From assembly GCA_947568835.1 (NCBI GenBank), contig OX387603.1:24018651-24082650 (forward strand): DNA of 64,000 nucleotides. The letters are read 5' to 3'. Under the pieces are notes generated by a model that searched no databases, had not been told where the DNA came from, and saw only the letters and a program-made list of their open reading frames with translations. Position 1 is the first letter of the stretch, and each line of letters starts with the position of its first letter. Positions 38,922 to 49,598 of the stretch are shown here, piece after piece. The stretch comes from Protonemura montana (lineage: Eukaryota > Arthropoda > Insecta > Plecoptera > Nemouridae). Made by a program: the position numbers and the translations under genes.

Positions 38922-38950
38922 TCAAAGTTAATTTTTTTTTGTATTTACTT

Positions 38951-39033
38951 TTTTTGCGGCGGTATTTTGTTGGAAAACCTTGGGCCGCTTGTTGAAGAAA
39001 CCATCGGCCGACATCTGAGGCCAGCTACACATC
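38951..39033 (+). promoter_or_regulatory. Promoter-proximal block shared with MOCS3
   Basis: T run, GCGGCGGTATTTTGTTGGA, AAACCTTGGGCCGCTTGT, AAACCAT, CCGACATCTGAGGCCA and CACATC, ending 80 bases before the PSMA6 ATG. It is co-linear with 24812-24912 upstream of MOCS3 and lacks about 15 bases in the middle. Confidence 0.55.
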
Positions 39034-39086
39034 GATGTGTTGTTTAGAACTTTAGAGAAGGCGGAGCAGTGACTTGCTGTTATTAA

Positions 39087-40469
<1,383 letters not shown>

Positions 40470-40579
40470 TTGTATTTCTCTCAGAATTAACATTTGGACT
40501 TTTCAATTTTTCTGCTTATTATTTTTTATGCAAATCCAGCTTACAACACATGTATGTTAATTAATTACTTACAAACAAT

Positions 40580-40585
40580 ATTAAA
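40580..40585 (+). terminator. Possible PSMA6 poly(A) signal
   Basis: ATTAAA about 110 bases after the PSMA6 stop, in the short gap before SmD2. Confidence 0.35.
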
Positions 40586-40629
40586 AAATGGCAGTTGGAA
40601 AAAGATGACGTTTCACTCGCTAAACCAGA

Positions 40630-42450
40630 TCATTTTCCTGCTGCTGTTGCCAACGGATTTCGCAGCACCAGAATGACTGAATCACCGCGGAGGAACATTT
40701 TTGAGATAAATCTGTCCTTGTTGACTGGTTTTGTCTGCAAGAAGAAAAACATCGGAAGCTTTATCATATTACAAAAGCAAATTGTAACTATCATGTAACA
40801 AATTTGACAGTGTCAATGATTTGGGCTGACTATACAACACTGGGAGTCGGTAATCTGTCCTTGTCGGCTCCGTAAATCTGGCTTTAGAATTGGTGGAGTG
40901 GAGGGGGAGTAGTGGCATACTCAAGTAATCGTTGAAGTTCAATTATAACTCCATATTTTATCTCTTACATCAGTCAAGCAACCAAAGCTGCATTGATATT
41001 TCTTGGCCATCACTGGACAAAAAGTAATTGAAAAATCAGATGGAATTCTATAATTTTTCTTACAGAATTAAATTTAAGGTACTGTACATCTTCATAGTGG
41101 TAACCATTTGTTATTAGCTTTTTACAATCGGGACCCATTAAAAAAGTTCAAAGAGTTTTAATGCTGTATTAGGATGAAATCTTATTTAAATTGCAAACGC
41201 TCGGGGTATTTTATTATTAACAACACTATAACCGTCTCAAAAATTGTTGCGTTTGGGCATCAATTTTTGAGATGGTTATAGTGGTGTTAATAAAAAATTT
41301 TAAAAAGGCGATGGTATACAAATTATCGGAAATGAGGTTGTGATAACTTGTCAAATCTTATGGTCAACATTGGGGTCTGATTAAAATTGTAATTGCTTGT
41401 GATGCACTATTTTGTTATTAGAAACATTAATAACCCCTCAATAATGTCGGCCTAAATGGGGACTTGAACCCTGACCTCCACCTGTCGCAGATGTTGCTCC
41501 AATCAATCTACTTGGACATGTCATGGAGAGGATTTTAGTGCATTTGATGAGAATGACAGGTATCAAAGGAGCATATCATCACTGGAATCAGGGTAACCAA
41601 GTGCTCAAATCCTCATGGTTCTACGGTTCTACTTTACTTGGCTATCTGTGATTCTCATCGAATGCACTCCAATCTTCTCATAAGCAACATGTCTAACTAT
41701 CTCAATTGGTTAAAGTAACACTTGCGACACATGGTGATTGAGGTTTGAATCCCCATTTGGACAAAAATTGATTAGAGTTTATAAGTTTTTCTTATAATAA
41801 AAAGTCATCCAGGTTACTTGTCGATACATACAGCGCAGTAAATACTATGTTTTCACCTTTTTCTTTCCTTTACCAGCTCTTGGTATTTCCGTCCACATTT
41901 CTTTGACATTTTCCAGAACCATGTTGCAGTGCCGATCAAATGCCTTGACACGACCAAGGAGTTTCTTGTTATTCCGACAATTAATCAGAACCTAGAACAG
42001 AAATTACGCATTGGACATAGCCAGATAACTCTACAAAAAACGTTAATTATGAAAGCATTGATGATAAAGGGTCAAAGAAGTGGTTAAGGGAGCCAAAGTT
42101 AGTAAGGTAAATACCTGAGTGTTGTTCTTCACGGATTGTGTTAGAACTGAAAGTGGTCCCGTGCTGAACTCTTCTTCTTCCCGTTTAGCAAGTTCCTCAG
42201 GGGTCATTTCTGACTTGGGTTTCGTGAGAACAGATGCTATTGGTGCTCTGAAAATGGTGGAAATTGGAATATTTAATAAAAATTCATATTTCATTTGCCA
42301 TATGATGAGATGAATGAAACTAGGTTATGGCAACAAAAAATAATTGTATATCTGCAGCTTTACGCTACGTTATTAGAAATAAATAACCCATATTCTAGCA
42401 TGTGGTAGGTTATCTATCTGTTCATAAGTTTTGATGAATACTTACGCCAT
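40630..42450 (-). CDS. SNRPD2: Small nuclear ribonucleoprotein Sm D2
   Basis: Core Sm-ring protein of spliceosomal U1, U2, U4 and U5 snRNPs. Exons in transcript order: 42450-42446, 42247-42115, 41991-41857, 40734-40630, giving 125 residues. The first coding exon is only five bases (ATGGC before GTAAGT) and joins in phase to give [20 protein letters not shown]. Landmarks are [19 protein letters not shown], the Sm1 motif [34 protein letters not shown], and the Sm2 motif [16 protein letters not shown]. The last intron (40735-41856) is the longest and carries two tRNA-like inverted-dimer elements. Confidence 0.95.
41168..41305 (+). mobile_element. Internally deleted inverted-dimer element
   Basis: It begins with AGGATGAAATCTTATTTAAA and TTGCAAACGC, as in the element at 22400-22705, and has the same two arms (AACACTATAACCGTCTC... 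and its inverse ...GAGATGGTTATAGT). It lacks nearly all the tRNA-like core. The shared outer flank shows both descend from one palindromic unit. Confidence 0.65.
41440..41770. mobile_element. Diverged inverted pair of tRNA-like sequences
   Basis: The left unit is on the minus strand (about 41444-41520: TGTCCAAGTAGATTGATTGG, GGTCAGGGTTCAAGTCCCC). The right unit is on the plus strand (about 41689-41763: CTCAATTGGTTAAAGTAACA, GAGGTTTGAATCCCC, ending TTTGGACA). Both are homologous to the tRNA-like unit at 22.5 kb. Their inner flanks are also inverted (AGTGCATTTGATGAGAAT / ATTCTCATCGAATGCACT). It lies in the last SmD2 intron. Confidence 0.6.
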
Positions 42451-43719
42451 TATTACGCAGATTTGGAGACTTTTGCAGAATAATCGCAGCCACAACGATG
42501 CAAGGACGCCGAAATTTACCAATGGTGGTTCGGTGCGATTTAATGCTCCTAATAACTAAGAATGTGTACTTTCGATTGATCTGCCCTCTGTAGTTATACC
42601 TAAAAACTAATGTCCAGTTAATGAATAAAAGCGCGGTGAAGTTAAAGAGCATATAGAGTTGGTGTACAAATATCGTGTGGTGTTTTAAACGCCTTACAAA
42701 AAGATCCCAAGTACACTCAAAATCATATTGATCTGAGTTATTTCTTCAAGGGCAACGATACCATAAAAAACCACGGGTATATAGGAATAAGGACTATTCC
42801 ACATTTAGCAAAGGTACCGCCATAGAATAATGATTAGATTGTACTGCTGATTGTAATTTCCTTCCACTAGCAATCATGTGCAACCCCCTGCCAATTTAAA
42901 ATAAGACTGGGAGCATCGTTATTATAAAACACTGTAATGCTTGAGCTGCCACAAGTACCTATTTAACCTGAAAGTCACCTATTACGGCAATCGCAGCCAT
43001 TGATTAAGACAATCTAAATAACGTTTAAAAATTCCTAATATTAGGTTACAGAGTGTTATCTGCAAATCTGCAATTTCCGTAATTGATTTTTATGGTTGAC
43101 CACTGTTGCGTCAAAACGAAATACGTGTACAAGGCGATCTGAAAGCAGATTATTGTTGGCAAATAAGGGCCACATTTTGTGCAAACTTGGTGCTTGTGCA
43201 TTTCGTGGATTGTTTAAAAATCCGTATAAATCATTTTCTTTGATGCTTTTCTTTGACATGTAAATGTAAATATCATGAGGGCACGCGACCAACCCGCGAC
43301 CCTTTCACAGGGCCGCGGGCGCACTTCACATCGGTAATTTCAAACATGCAAAGGCAACTTCAAACAATACTATAGGTTGCCATCTAGCGGCAAACAGTAA
43401 AATTATTTGAAGCAGAGTACATATTCTTGGGAATAAGCCTTCGCACTTGCTGCCAACACGAAACGAAATGCTTAAAGACTAAATTAAAAATTATTTGTGT
43501 AATATGCTAAGATTCGTGATATTAATATAAGAAAGTATCTTAATTAAGTAGAATTCGAGACATTTCCTTCCTCTTACATCTTTTTTTAAATTATACACGC
43601 ATTGATAGTGGCCTCTGTAACACATTGCAGCTGGTAGCACTGTTTCTACTTTCGCACTTTGTTCAAAGTGGTGTTAAGACTTGTTTATAAAACTTAAAAT
43701 AACAATACATTTAGTAATA
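42451..43719. other. Divergent intergenic region, SmD2 / HSF2BP
   Basis: Must hold the start regions of both genes, which face away from each other. Sequence is moderately AT-rich, with a short GC-rich patch at about 43285-43325 (CCCGCGACC, GGGCCGCGGGCGC). No ORF with similarity was seen. Confidence 0.45.
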
Positions 43720-45649
43720 ATGACGACCAAAGAAGAGTTCACAGCAGAAAGAAAAGAACTAAAGGAATTTCAGATGGAAGAAAGTCTTTTATTGGTAAGT
43801 TCTGATTTTTGAGGAAATTAAACTCAACAATATTGGCAGCAAGCCATGTAACCATAGCTGCATTGCATTTTATATTTTAGGTAATGAATAGCATAGTTTT
43901 CTAAATTATAGTGATACAGTGATTCTAACCCCTGTTCATTGCTAAGAATGAAACGACCCGAGTCTTAACTTCTGTTGGTCAAAATCTCTACGGACTTCTC
44001 AACGACTTCGCCACCCCTCCTGCGTTTCTGAGCTTGGGATCTGATTTGGTTTGCTTACAAAAGCAAACACAGTTGCTGAAGGAAAACATAGAATACCTGG
44101 TGCGAAAACAACTTTATGGGGCAAGAGACGGTAAAGAAAACTATGCTCCCTTATTTGCATTATTAGCATAGTAAACGCATTTAAAATATCAGTTACTAAC
44201 TAAATGATTTCCAGCCATGGCAAGATCAACATGTGCATTAGATGAATGCCAGAAAAAGTATGCAAACCTGCAACATGAATGGGATGACCAACAAGAGCAG
44301 ATGGGTCGTATGCAAGGTGAAGTGTATCGACTTCGCAACCAGCTGCAACATCAGAGTCAATTTTGTGCGTCTCTTGGCGCAGTCATGGGCAATCTGGTGT
44401 GGAAATCTTCTCGAATACCAGCCGTTATAGACCTTCTTCTTGCCGGGGTGAGGAAATATCCAAAATTGCACTTCTAAAAGATGCCCTTACAACTTTTTGA
44501 TCTTGGATCTAAGAAATATTTGATTTATTAATAACCTGAGAAACTTTCTGTCGCTAGAACAGAGTGGGCGACTTTCTGTCCATCGTAAGTGGCACGCTGG
44601 TGTCGTTCATGGAGACATACTCAAAGCGAATGCCAAATCAGAGCTCTGATGAAAGCCAGTTCATCGTTTCCATGTGCGGTATTGTAACCAACCTGGCTGC
44701 TGCCCCTTCCGGCCGGCAATTTCTCGTCACCAACGTCAACGGAGTTGAACTTATCGAGCAATTTGTCAAGCTCCTTGGGAAAATCCCTACACCCTCTGGA
44801 AATTGTCTGAAAAGGTGAGCAAAATGAAAATTGCTGATGGGAATAGAGTTTTGATCAATTGTGTGGCATGCAATGCCAATGAATAAATGTAATTCCCCCT
44901 GTAGACTGATCCTGATGGCATTGTACAACTTGAGTATCAACCAAACGGGTCTCAAGTACCTCCAAGATAAACCAGAGCTGCTGCAGGGACTCAGCGACAG
45001 TCTTTACAACGACACCACACACGAGCTCAAGGTTATGTCCATGCGGATGCTACAGTCTATTACTTTTGAGATAGACAACGACGAGATACTGCAGAACATT
45101 GACAAATACGTGAGTATTAAGTCTGAAGCGGCCCACACTCGATAGGGAAAACTCCACAGATTAATTTTAAAAAGTTGATAATTTGTTCGAATTAGTACCA
45201 GGAACAAAATTATATGCACGATCCTCTCTCCCACATGCATCACTTCCGGCTTTGTGGATTACCTTACACGTTTCTCTCCTATCCAAAAATATAATCAGGA
45301 TTGTTAGTCTTGTGGTAATCTAATCCAACAATAGTAATGTGAAAACCAGCAGAGATTTGAGTTTTCAAGCCAAGAAACGTGCAAGCCCTTGCGTTGTCTG
45401 CAGATATCGTTGTCGCTCATCGACGAAATGACGCGAGGCATCGAGGTGGACATGCGGACGGTGGCCAAGGATGTGCTGGCGAACATAGACCGTGCACGGC
45501 AGGTGGTCCGCACCGTTGAGGCAGCGCCACCTGCGCCATGTGGCCCGTACCCAAACGTCTACTTTATGCCGTCTGATGGCACAGGGCCCGTGCCAGATGA
45601 AGCATCATGTGAACCCGCCCCTTCTGCCTCTGTCCACTCGGCACAATGA
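43720..45649 (+). CDS. HSF2BP: HSF2-binding protein like (MEILB2-type meiotic factor)
   Basis: Vertebrate HSF2BP/MEILB2 brings BRCA2 to meiotic double-strand breaks; the same role here is inference. Exons 43720-43794, 43947-44130, 44215-44447, 44558-44814, 44905-45109 and 45404-45649 give 399 residues (vertebrate form about 334). The N terminus (MTTKEEFTAERKELKEF) and the region CALDECQKKYANLQHEW...VYRLRNQLQHQSQ are coiled-coil-like. The armadillo-like part has SDESQFIVSMCGIVTNLAAA, GRQFLVTN and LMALYNLSINQTGLKYL, the closest matches to the family. The last exon ends in a Pro- and Ser-rich tail that accounts for much of the extra length. Poly(A) signal AATAAA at 45830. Confidence 0.82.
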
Positions 45650-45829
45650 GAAACGGCTAGGTCAGACTACGCTTTGCCGAAGATCTTCTCAATATGATCA
45701 GTCGCTCTGCCAAATAGTGTTGGCGCTTTATTTTTGACACCGCCAGGCAAATATTACCTTCTATAAAAAGTCCTTGTCTTAATGTTCCTGCTCGAATAGC
45801 AAATGAAGGTTCACAATGTCGACAATGAA

Positions 45830-45835
45830 AATAAA
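45830..45835 (+). terminator. Poly(A) signal of HSF2BP
   Basis: AATAAA 181 bases after the stop. Confidence 0.5.
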
Positions 45836-48077
45836 ATCTATAAAAGATACGAATAAATACTTATTTGTGCATCTAAGCACTCTGTTTTTCTGTGTTGCTG
45901 CTGCTAGTTCTAAGTTGAAAGGAGATTATTAAGGAAGAAATTTGTTTGGAATAATTGCATATCTTGTAAAAGTACTGTTTTTATATGCAGTGTCTGATTT
46001 GGTTTCAGTAACATCTTTTAAGTGTGATCATGCTAGAATAAGATGTTCTGGTTAGGGTTTCAAAAGGCTAATTAATTATAGTGAGAGGTAAAATGAGAGA
46101 ATGGAGAGCCCAAGTCATTATTCAATTACATCTTTCTCCAGCTCACACAAAGAATTTTGCATCACATGGTTTGGGTTACATGGAGCACAGATATCTGCCT
46201 ACTCGCTGGACTTGATTTGGCGCCGCGCACCGACTTCGTGGACATCGATTTCATTAGACATTATTTGTCATTGACATTATAAATCGTACTTTAGGATGTA
46301 TTATTAAAAATTATTGCTATCAAAATTTCACAATTTACTAGAGAGGTTTTGTCGTTGAAACGCTGGCAGAGTTGTTCATTTTATCGCCATTAAAAACAAT
46401 AATATTACATGGAATTAGATAAGTAAGATGTCTGAAAACTCGTTTTTATCTCAAGGTTATTGATGTAGATGAAAAAAAAAATTGCAAATTACTTAAACCT
46501 ATTACTTCTTGGAACAAGAATTACTTACTTGCTGGCAACAACAAAAAGTTTGATTTTCCAAGTTTCCCACAAATTTCCTGCAGAATAATTTTTCGAGTAC
46601 TTTATTAGTGACTCAGCAACACATGAGAATAAAGTCATGCAAACAGATTTGCTCTCATGTCGATTTGAACGTTCCCCTTGACGATCCCCTTAAAAAAACA
46701 CGAAATGTACGATTTCTTCAATATAAATATATAAATATTTAATATATATGTATATATATATATAATTATGAAAAATCATTATTATTATAAATATTTATGC
46801 ACTAATATTGAAATAAATAAGAAATAAATATTTCTTCCCACTTGAGATGGCAAATGAAAAAAAAAAGTGCATTTGTCTTTTTGCAATGTTTTTAATTTTA
46901 TTAATACTATACATAATTTAAGTACTCTGCCACACACAATTAATCACATGCTGAGTTTCACCCGCTTACCGTAAAGTAATGTACAATCAAAGAATCTGGT
47001 ATCGGCCACTTTTGATACACATTGTGAAATCATGCGCCAGGTGCCAAAAATGTGTCCTAGACTCTCACCAGTAATAATCTGCTTCGGTAAGTGGCAAATA
47101 TGTAACTATTATATTGACATAGTGAAGTTACCTCTAGGTAATATTGCACAAGAACAGGTAACTTATCACACAATTTCTGGTCACAATTGACATATCTTTA
47201 TAGTATCGCTACTATTCAAGCACTGGTAAAAGTAACATGCCACCTTTTATAACATCTATTTAAAACTTCACATTATTTTTTAACAGATTTTCGAGGGTTG
47301 TACGGAGTACGAAAGGTCCATAACAATTAAATTTATTATTTAGGTATTCCAGGTATAAAAGTTTCAAATTCTGTGTAAAATAGTACAATTCATTTGGAAT
47401 CGTAAATTGTGTTGCAGACAAAATAATATAATTATAATATGTATATGCCAGCACCCATGTAATAACAATAGATAAAAGCTTGTGTATGTCATAAGTAACA
47501 AAAATGGAAGAAAATCTGCATCGAAAGGTATAAAGTAAAAGTACTTTGTTAAAGCTAGGACTCATTTCTATTTTATGTTGCCCAATAAGTCTTGTCTGCT
47601 TGGCCTTTCAACAATTTCTTTGTTGTCTGCCTTGATGCCATAGGTTGCTCTATTGCACCACTCAATTTGGGAAGGTGAATTACAGATATGTGTGATTTGA
47701 AAGGATCAACTAGTCCAGTACCAGCAGGTACTATGGTAGCTGCATGGACAGAATTCTAGCAACTTTCACTTTCACAATAATGACCAACAAGGATAGCAAC
47801 AAATTAAAATAGAAAAGGGAATGTGGTTGACTGCTCCAGTGGAATTTGGCAAGAGCGTTAGCTTTGTTATCAAAACAAATTTTGATCCATTCCTGCCTTC
47901 AAGTGAAAATAAAATGTTTCAACAGATAACAAGCAAATAAAAGTATTATGAAGTATGTAAAAATAGTCTACACTATGCTCGTAGAATTTATAACATGATA
48001 GCTTGCCTAAAAAGTCAACAAGTTTCCAAAGAAGTGGTATTAAGAGGAACCTTTGTGACATTATGGAACAGGTTTTG
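45836..48077. other. AT-rich intergenic, HSF2BP to UAP1
   Basis: Contains an AT microsatellite (46725-46800) and A/T-rich filler. The part nearest 48077 is probably the UAP1 3' UTR. No coding similarity was found on either strand. Confidence 0.5.
46725..46800. repeat. AT dinucleotide-rich microsatellite
   Basis: ATAAATATATAAATATTTAA followed by alternating TATATATA. Confidence 0.7.
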
Positions 48078-49598
48078 TCAGTGTGTTACCTTGACAGCAC
48101 TACTACAGTTACAAGAATTACCATTGGTTGAGAGGGCGATTTCTTTCTGGCCCCGAAGCAGCAGCGGACTGACTAAAATCTTATTTTCGACCAAATCTTT
48201 GAGGCCCTCTCCAGCATAGGAAACAAGCGGTGAAATCTCGCAGACGACTTTTTCGCCGTCCGCGAAAGAGCCACCGGCTGCCTCGATATATTGTTGGTGC
48301 AAACTGAAGATGCCATTTCGAGCCGTGGTTGGGGTGTCTTGCTCTGCTGTGTCTGCATTCTTCAAAGCACTGAACTCCTGGTGCCGCTCAACCTCCCAGA
48401 TCACAAACTTGTTCGTAAACTGGAAAACGTCAAACACAAACTTTTCCATTTTAATGCCATTGGGCTTTTCTGGAGAGTGACGGATACCGTCTTCCGTTAC
48501 GTAAGGTATCTTTTTCTTCGCAACATGCAGGGTGAGGTGGTGTTCATGGGTGTCTGCGACCCTGCGCAAGAACTCCGTCGTGAAGAAGTGATTGCAGATG
48601 TTGCCGGCACTGAACGTCAGCCTTCCATCTTCATTTCTTCTTTCAGCCGTAGTGAGAGTGATCTCACTGTACTCGACCACCTGATATTTTCCGTCCACTT
48701 CGCACACAACGCCTACAGCTTCAGTAGGAAATGCTTTCTCGACGACTTTAGCTCCACATTCTGCACCCTTACTCACGCAATATCCGATAAAAACTGGATC
48801 AGCTACTTTAACCAGTATGTTGTCTACGCTGTGTGCATGCAAGTATTTAATGCCCCTGCTTTCAATGTCGGAGAGAATCTTTCGGTCCCTGAGTGCTCGG
48901 TAAAGGCCTCCGTTGCCATCAGGAGCTTTGGATACCTTGTATTGGGTGTCCGAGTCCTTCTCCTTGTCCATAATTATTTTTCCTTCAAATGTAAAACAGG
49001 GGAATAGTCCTTGTTCAAACATGACAACATTTGAACTCTTCAGACCAAAATAATTGTGCGATGCAAAATATTCTTTTGTAGGCAGCATCGTTGATTCACT
49101 TGTCATAATGTACCATGTGATATTGCCCAGTTTACCTGTTCTCGCTTGGGCAAGATCCTCCAGTTTCCTAATGCGCTCAGCTTGGATTTGGAAGAGTGAT
49201 TTGTGTGAAGGTAGGCCAACATCGTACATGCCTTTCGGAGATGTCACTCCCAATCTTGTACCCTGTCCTCCTGCCAGCAGGAGAACTCCGACTCTGCCAT
49301 CGGCAATTTGCTGTAAGCCTTCATCCTCGTAACCAAGCAGTTCATCTTTCGACGACCGCACGACTGCCCCGTACAGCTCCGATGGAATAGGCTTCAATCT
49401 GTCATCCAGCTTCTCTTCGTTTTGACCAATGTTACTTTGAGTTCTGTTAAAATATCCTATTACCTCAGCCAAGTTCAGCTCCTTAAGATCCTGCACCAGA
49501 TGGTCCCGTTGATCTTCACTCAGTTTATTCAATAACTGAAGAATATGGTCCTGCTTGTACTGTTTCAGCTCATTTCTTATATTCTCGATGCTTGACAT
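48078..49598 (-). CDS. UAP1: UDP-N-acetylhexosamine pyrophosphorylase
   Basis: Makes UDP-GlcNAc from UTP and GlcNAc-1-phosphate, feeding chitin, N-glycan and GPI synthesis in the cytosol. A single uninterrupted frame of 506 residues from the chosen start MSSIENIRNELKQYK. An in-frame ATG 17 codons upstream (49649) is possible but adds no family sequence. Landmarks are LLLAGGQGTRLG with the nucleotide-binding loop, SPKGMYDVGLPSHKSLFQIQ, WYIMTSEST, FTFEGKI, APDGNGGLYRAL, HSVDNILVKVADPVFIGYC and NGIKMEKFVFDVF. The C terminus (NCSSAVKVTH) overlaps a GTAACA donor-like site after AVK, so a short last exon could exist. It has no introns, unlike every neighbour. Confidence 0.95.
   Translation of the reverse strand: MSSIENIRNELKQYKQDHILQLLNKLSEDQRDHLVQDLKELNLAEVIGYFNRTQSNIGQNEEKLDDRLKPIPSELYGAVVRSSKDELLGYEDEGLQQIADGRVGVLLLAGGQGTRLGVTSPKGMYDVGLPSHKSLFQIQAERIRKLEDLAQARTGKLGNITWYIMTSESTMLPTKEYFASHNYFGLKSSNVVMFEQGLFPCFTFEGKIIMDKEKDSDTQYKVSKAPDGNGGLYRALRDRKILSDIESRGIKYLHAHSVDNILVKVADPVFIGYCVSKGAECGAKVVEKAFPTEAVGVVCEVDGKYQVVEYSEITLTTAERRNEDGRLTFSAGNICNHFFTTEFLRRVADTHEHHLTLHVAKKKIPYVTEDGIRHSPEKPNGIKMEKFVFDVFQFTNKFVIWEVERHQEFSALKNADTAEQDTPTTARNGIFSLHQQYIEAAGGSFADGEKVVCEISPLVSYAGEGLKDLVENKILVSPLLLRGQKEIALSTNGNSCNCSSAVKVTH

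Larger units (their letters stand above)
37354..38950. other. Adhesion GPCR 3' UTR and PSMA6 upstream region
   Basis: AATAAA at 37898-37903 and again at 37911-37916 end the GPCR transcript. The rest holds one copy of an interspersed repeat (37438-37497), two ACGGTTCT-containing repeats (38715-38921) and no recognisable exon. Confidence 0.5.

Noticed and set aside
42248..42294. In-frame upstream ATG as the SmD2 start
   Set aside because: That reading runs through the intron polypyrimidine region. The 5-base exon ATGGC before GTAAGT at 42446 gives the correct phase and a normal N terminus.
48291..49007. 238-codon open frame (+)
   Set aside because: It is the antisense shadow of the conserved UAP1 coding exon.
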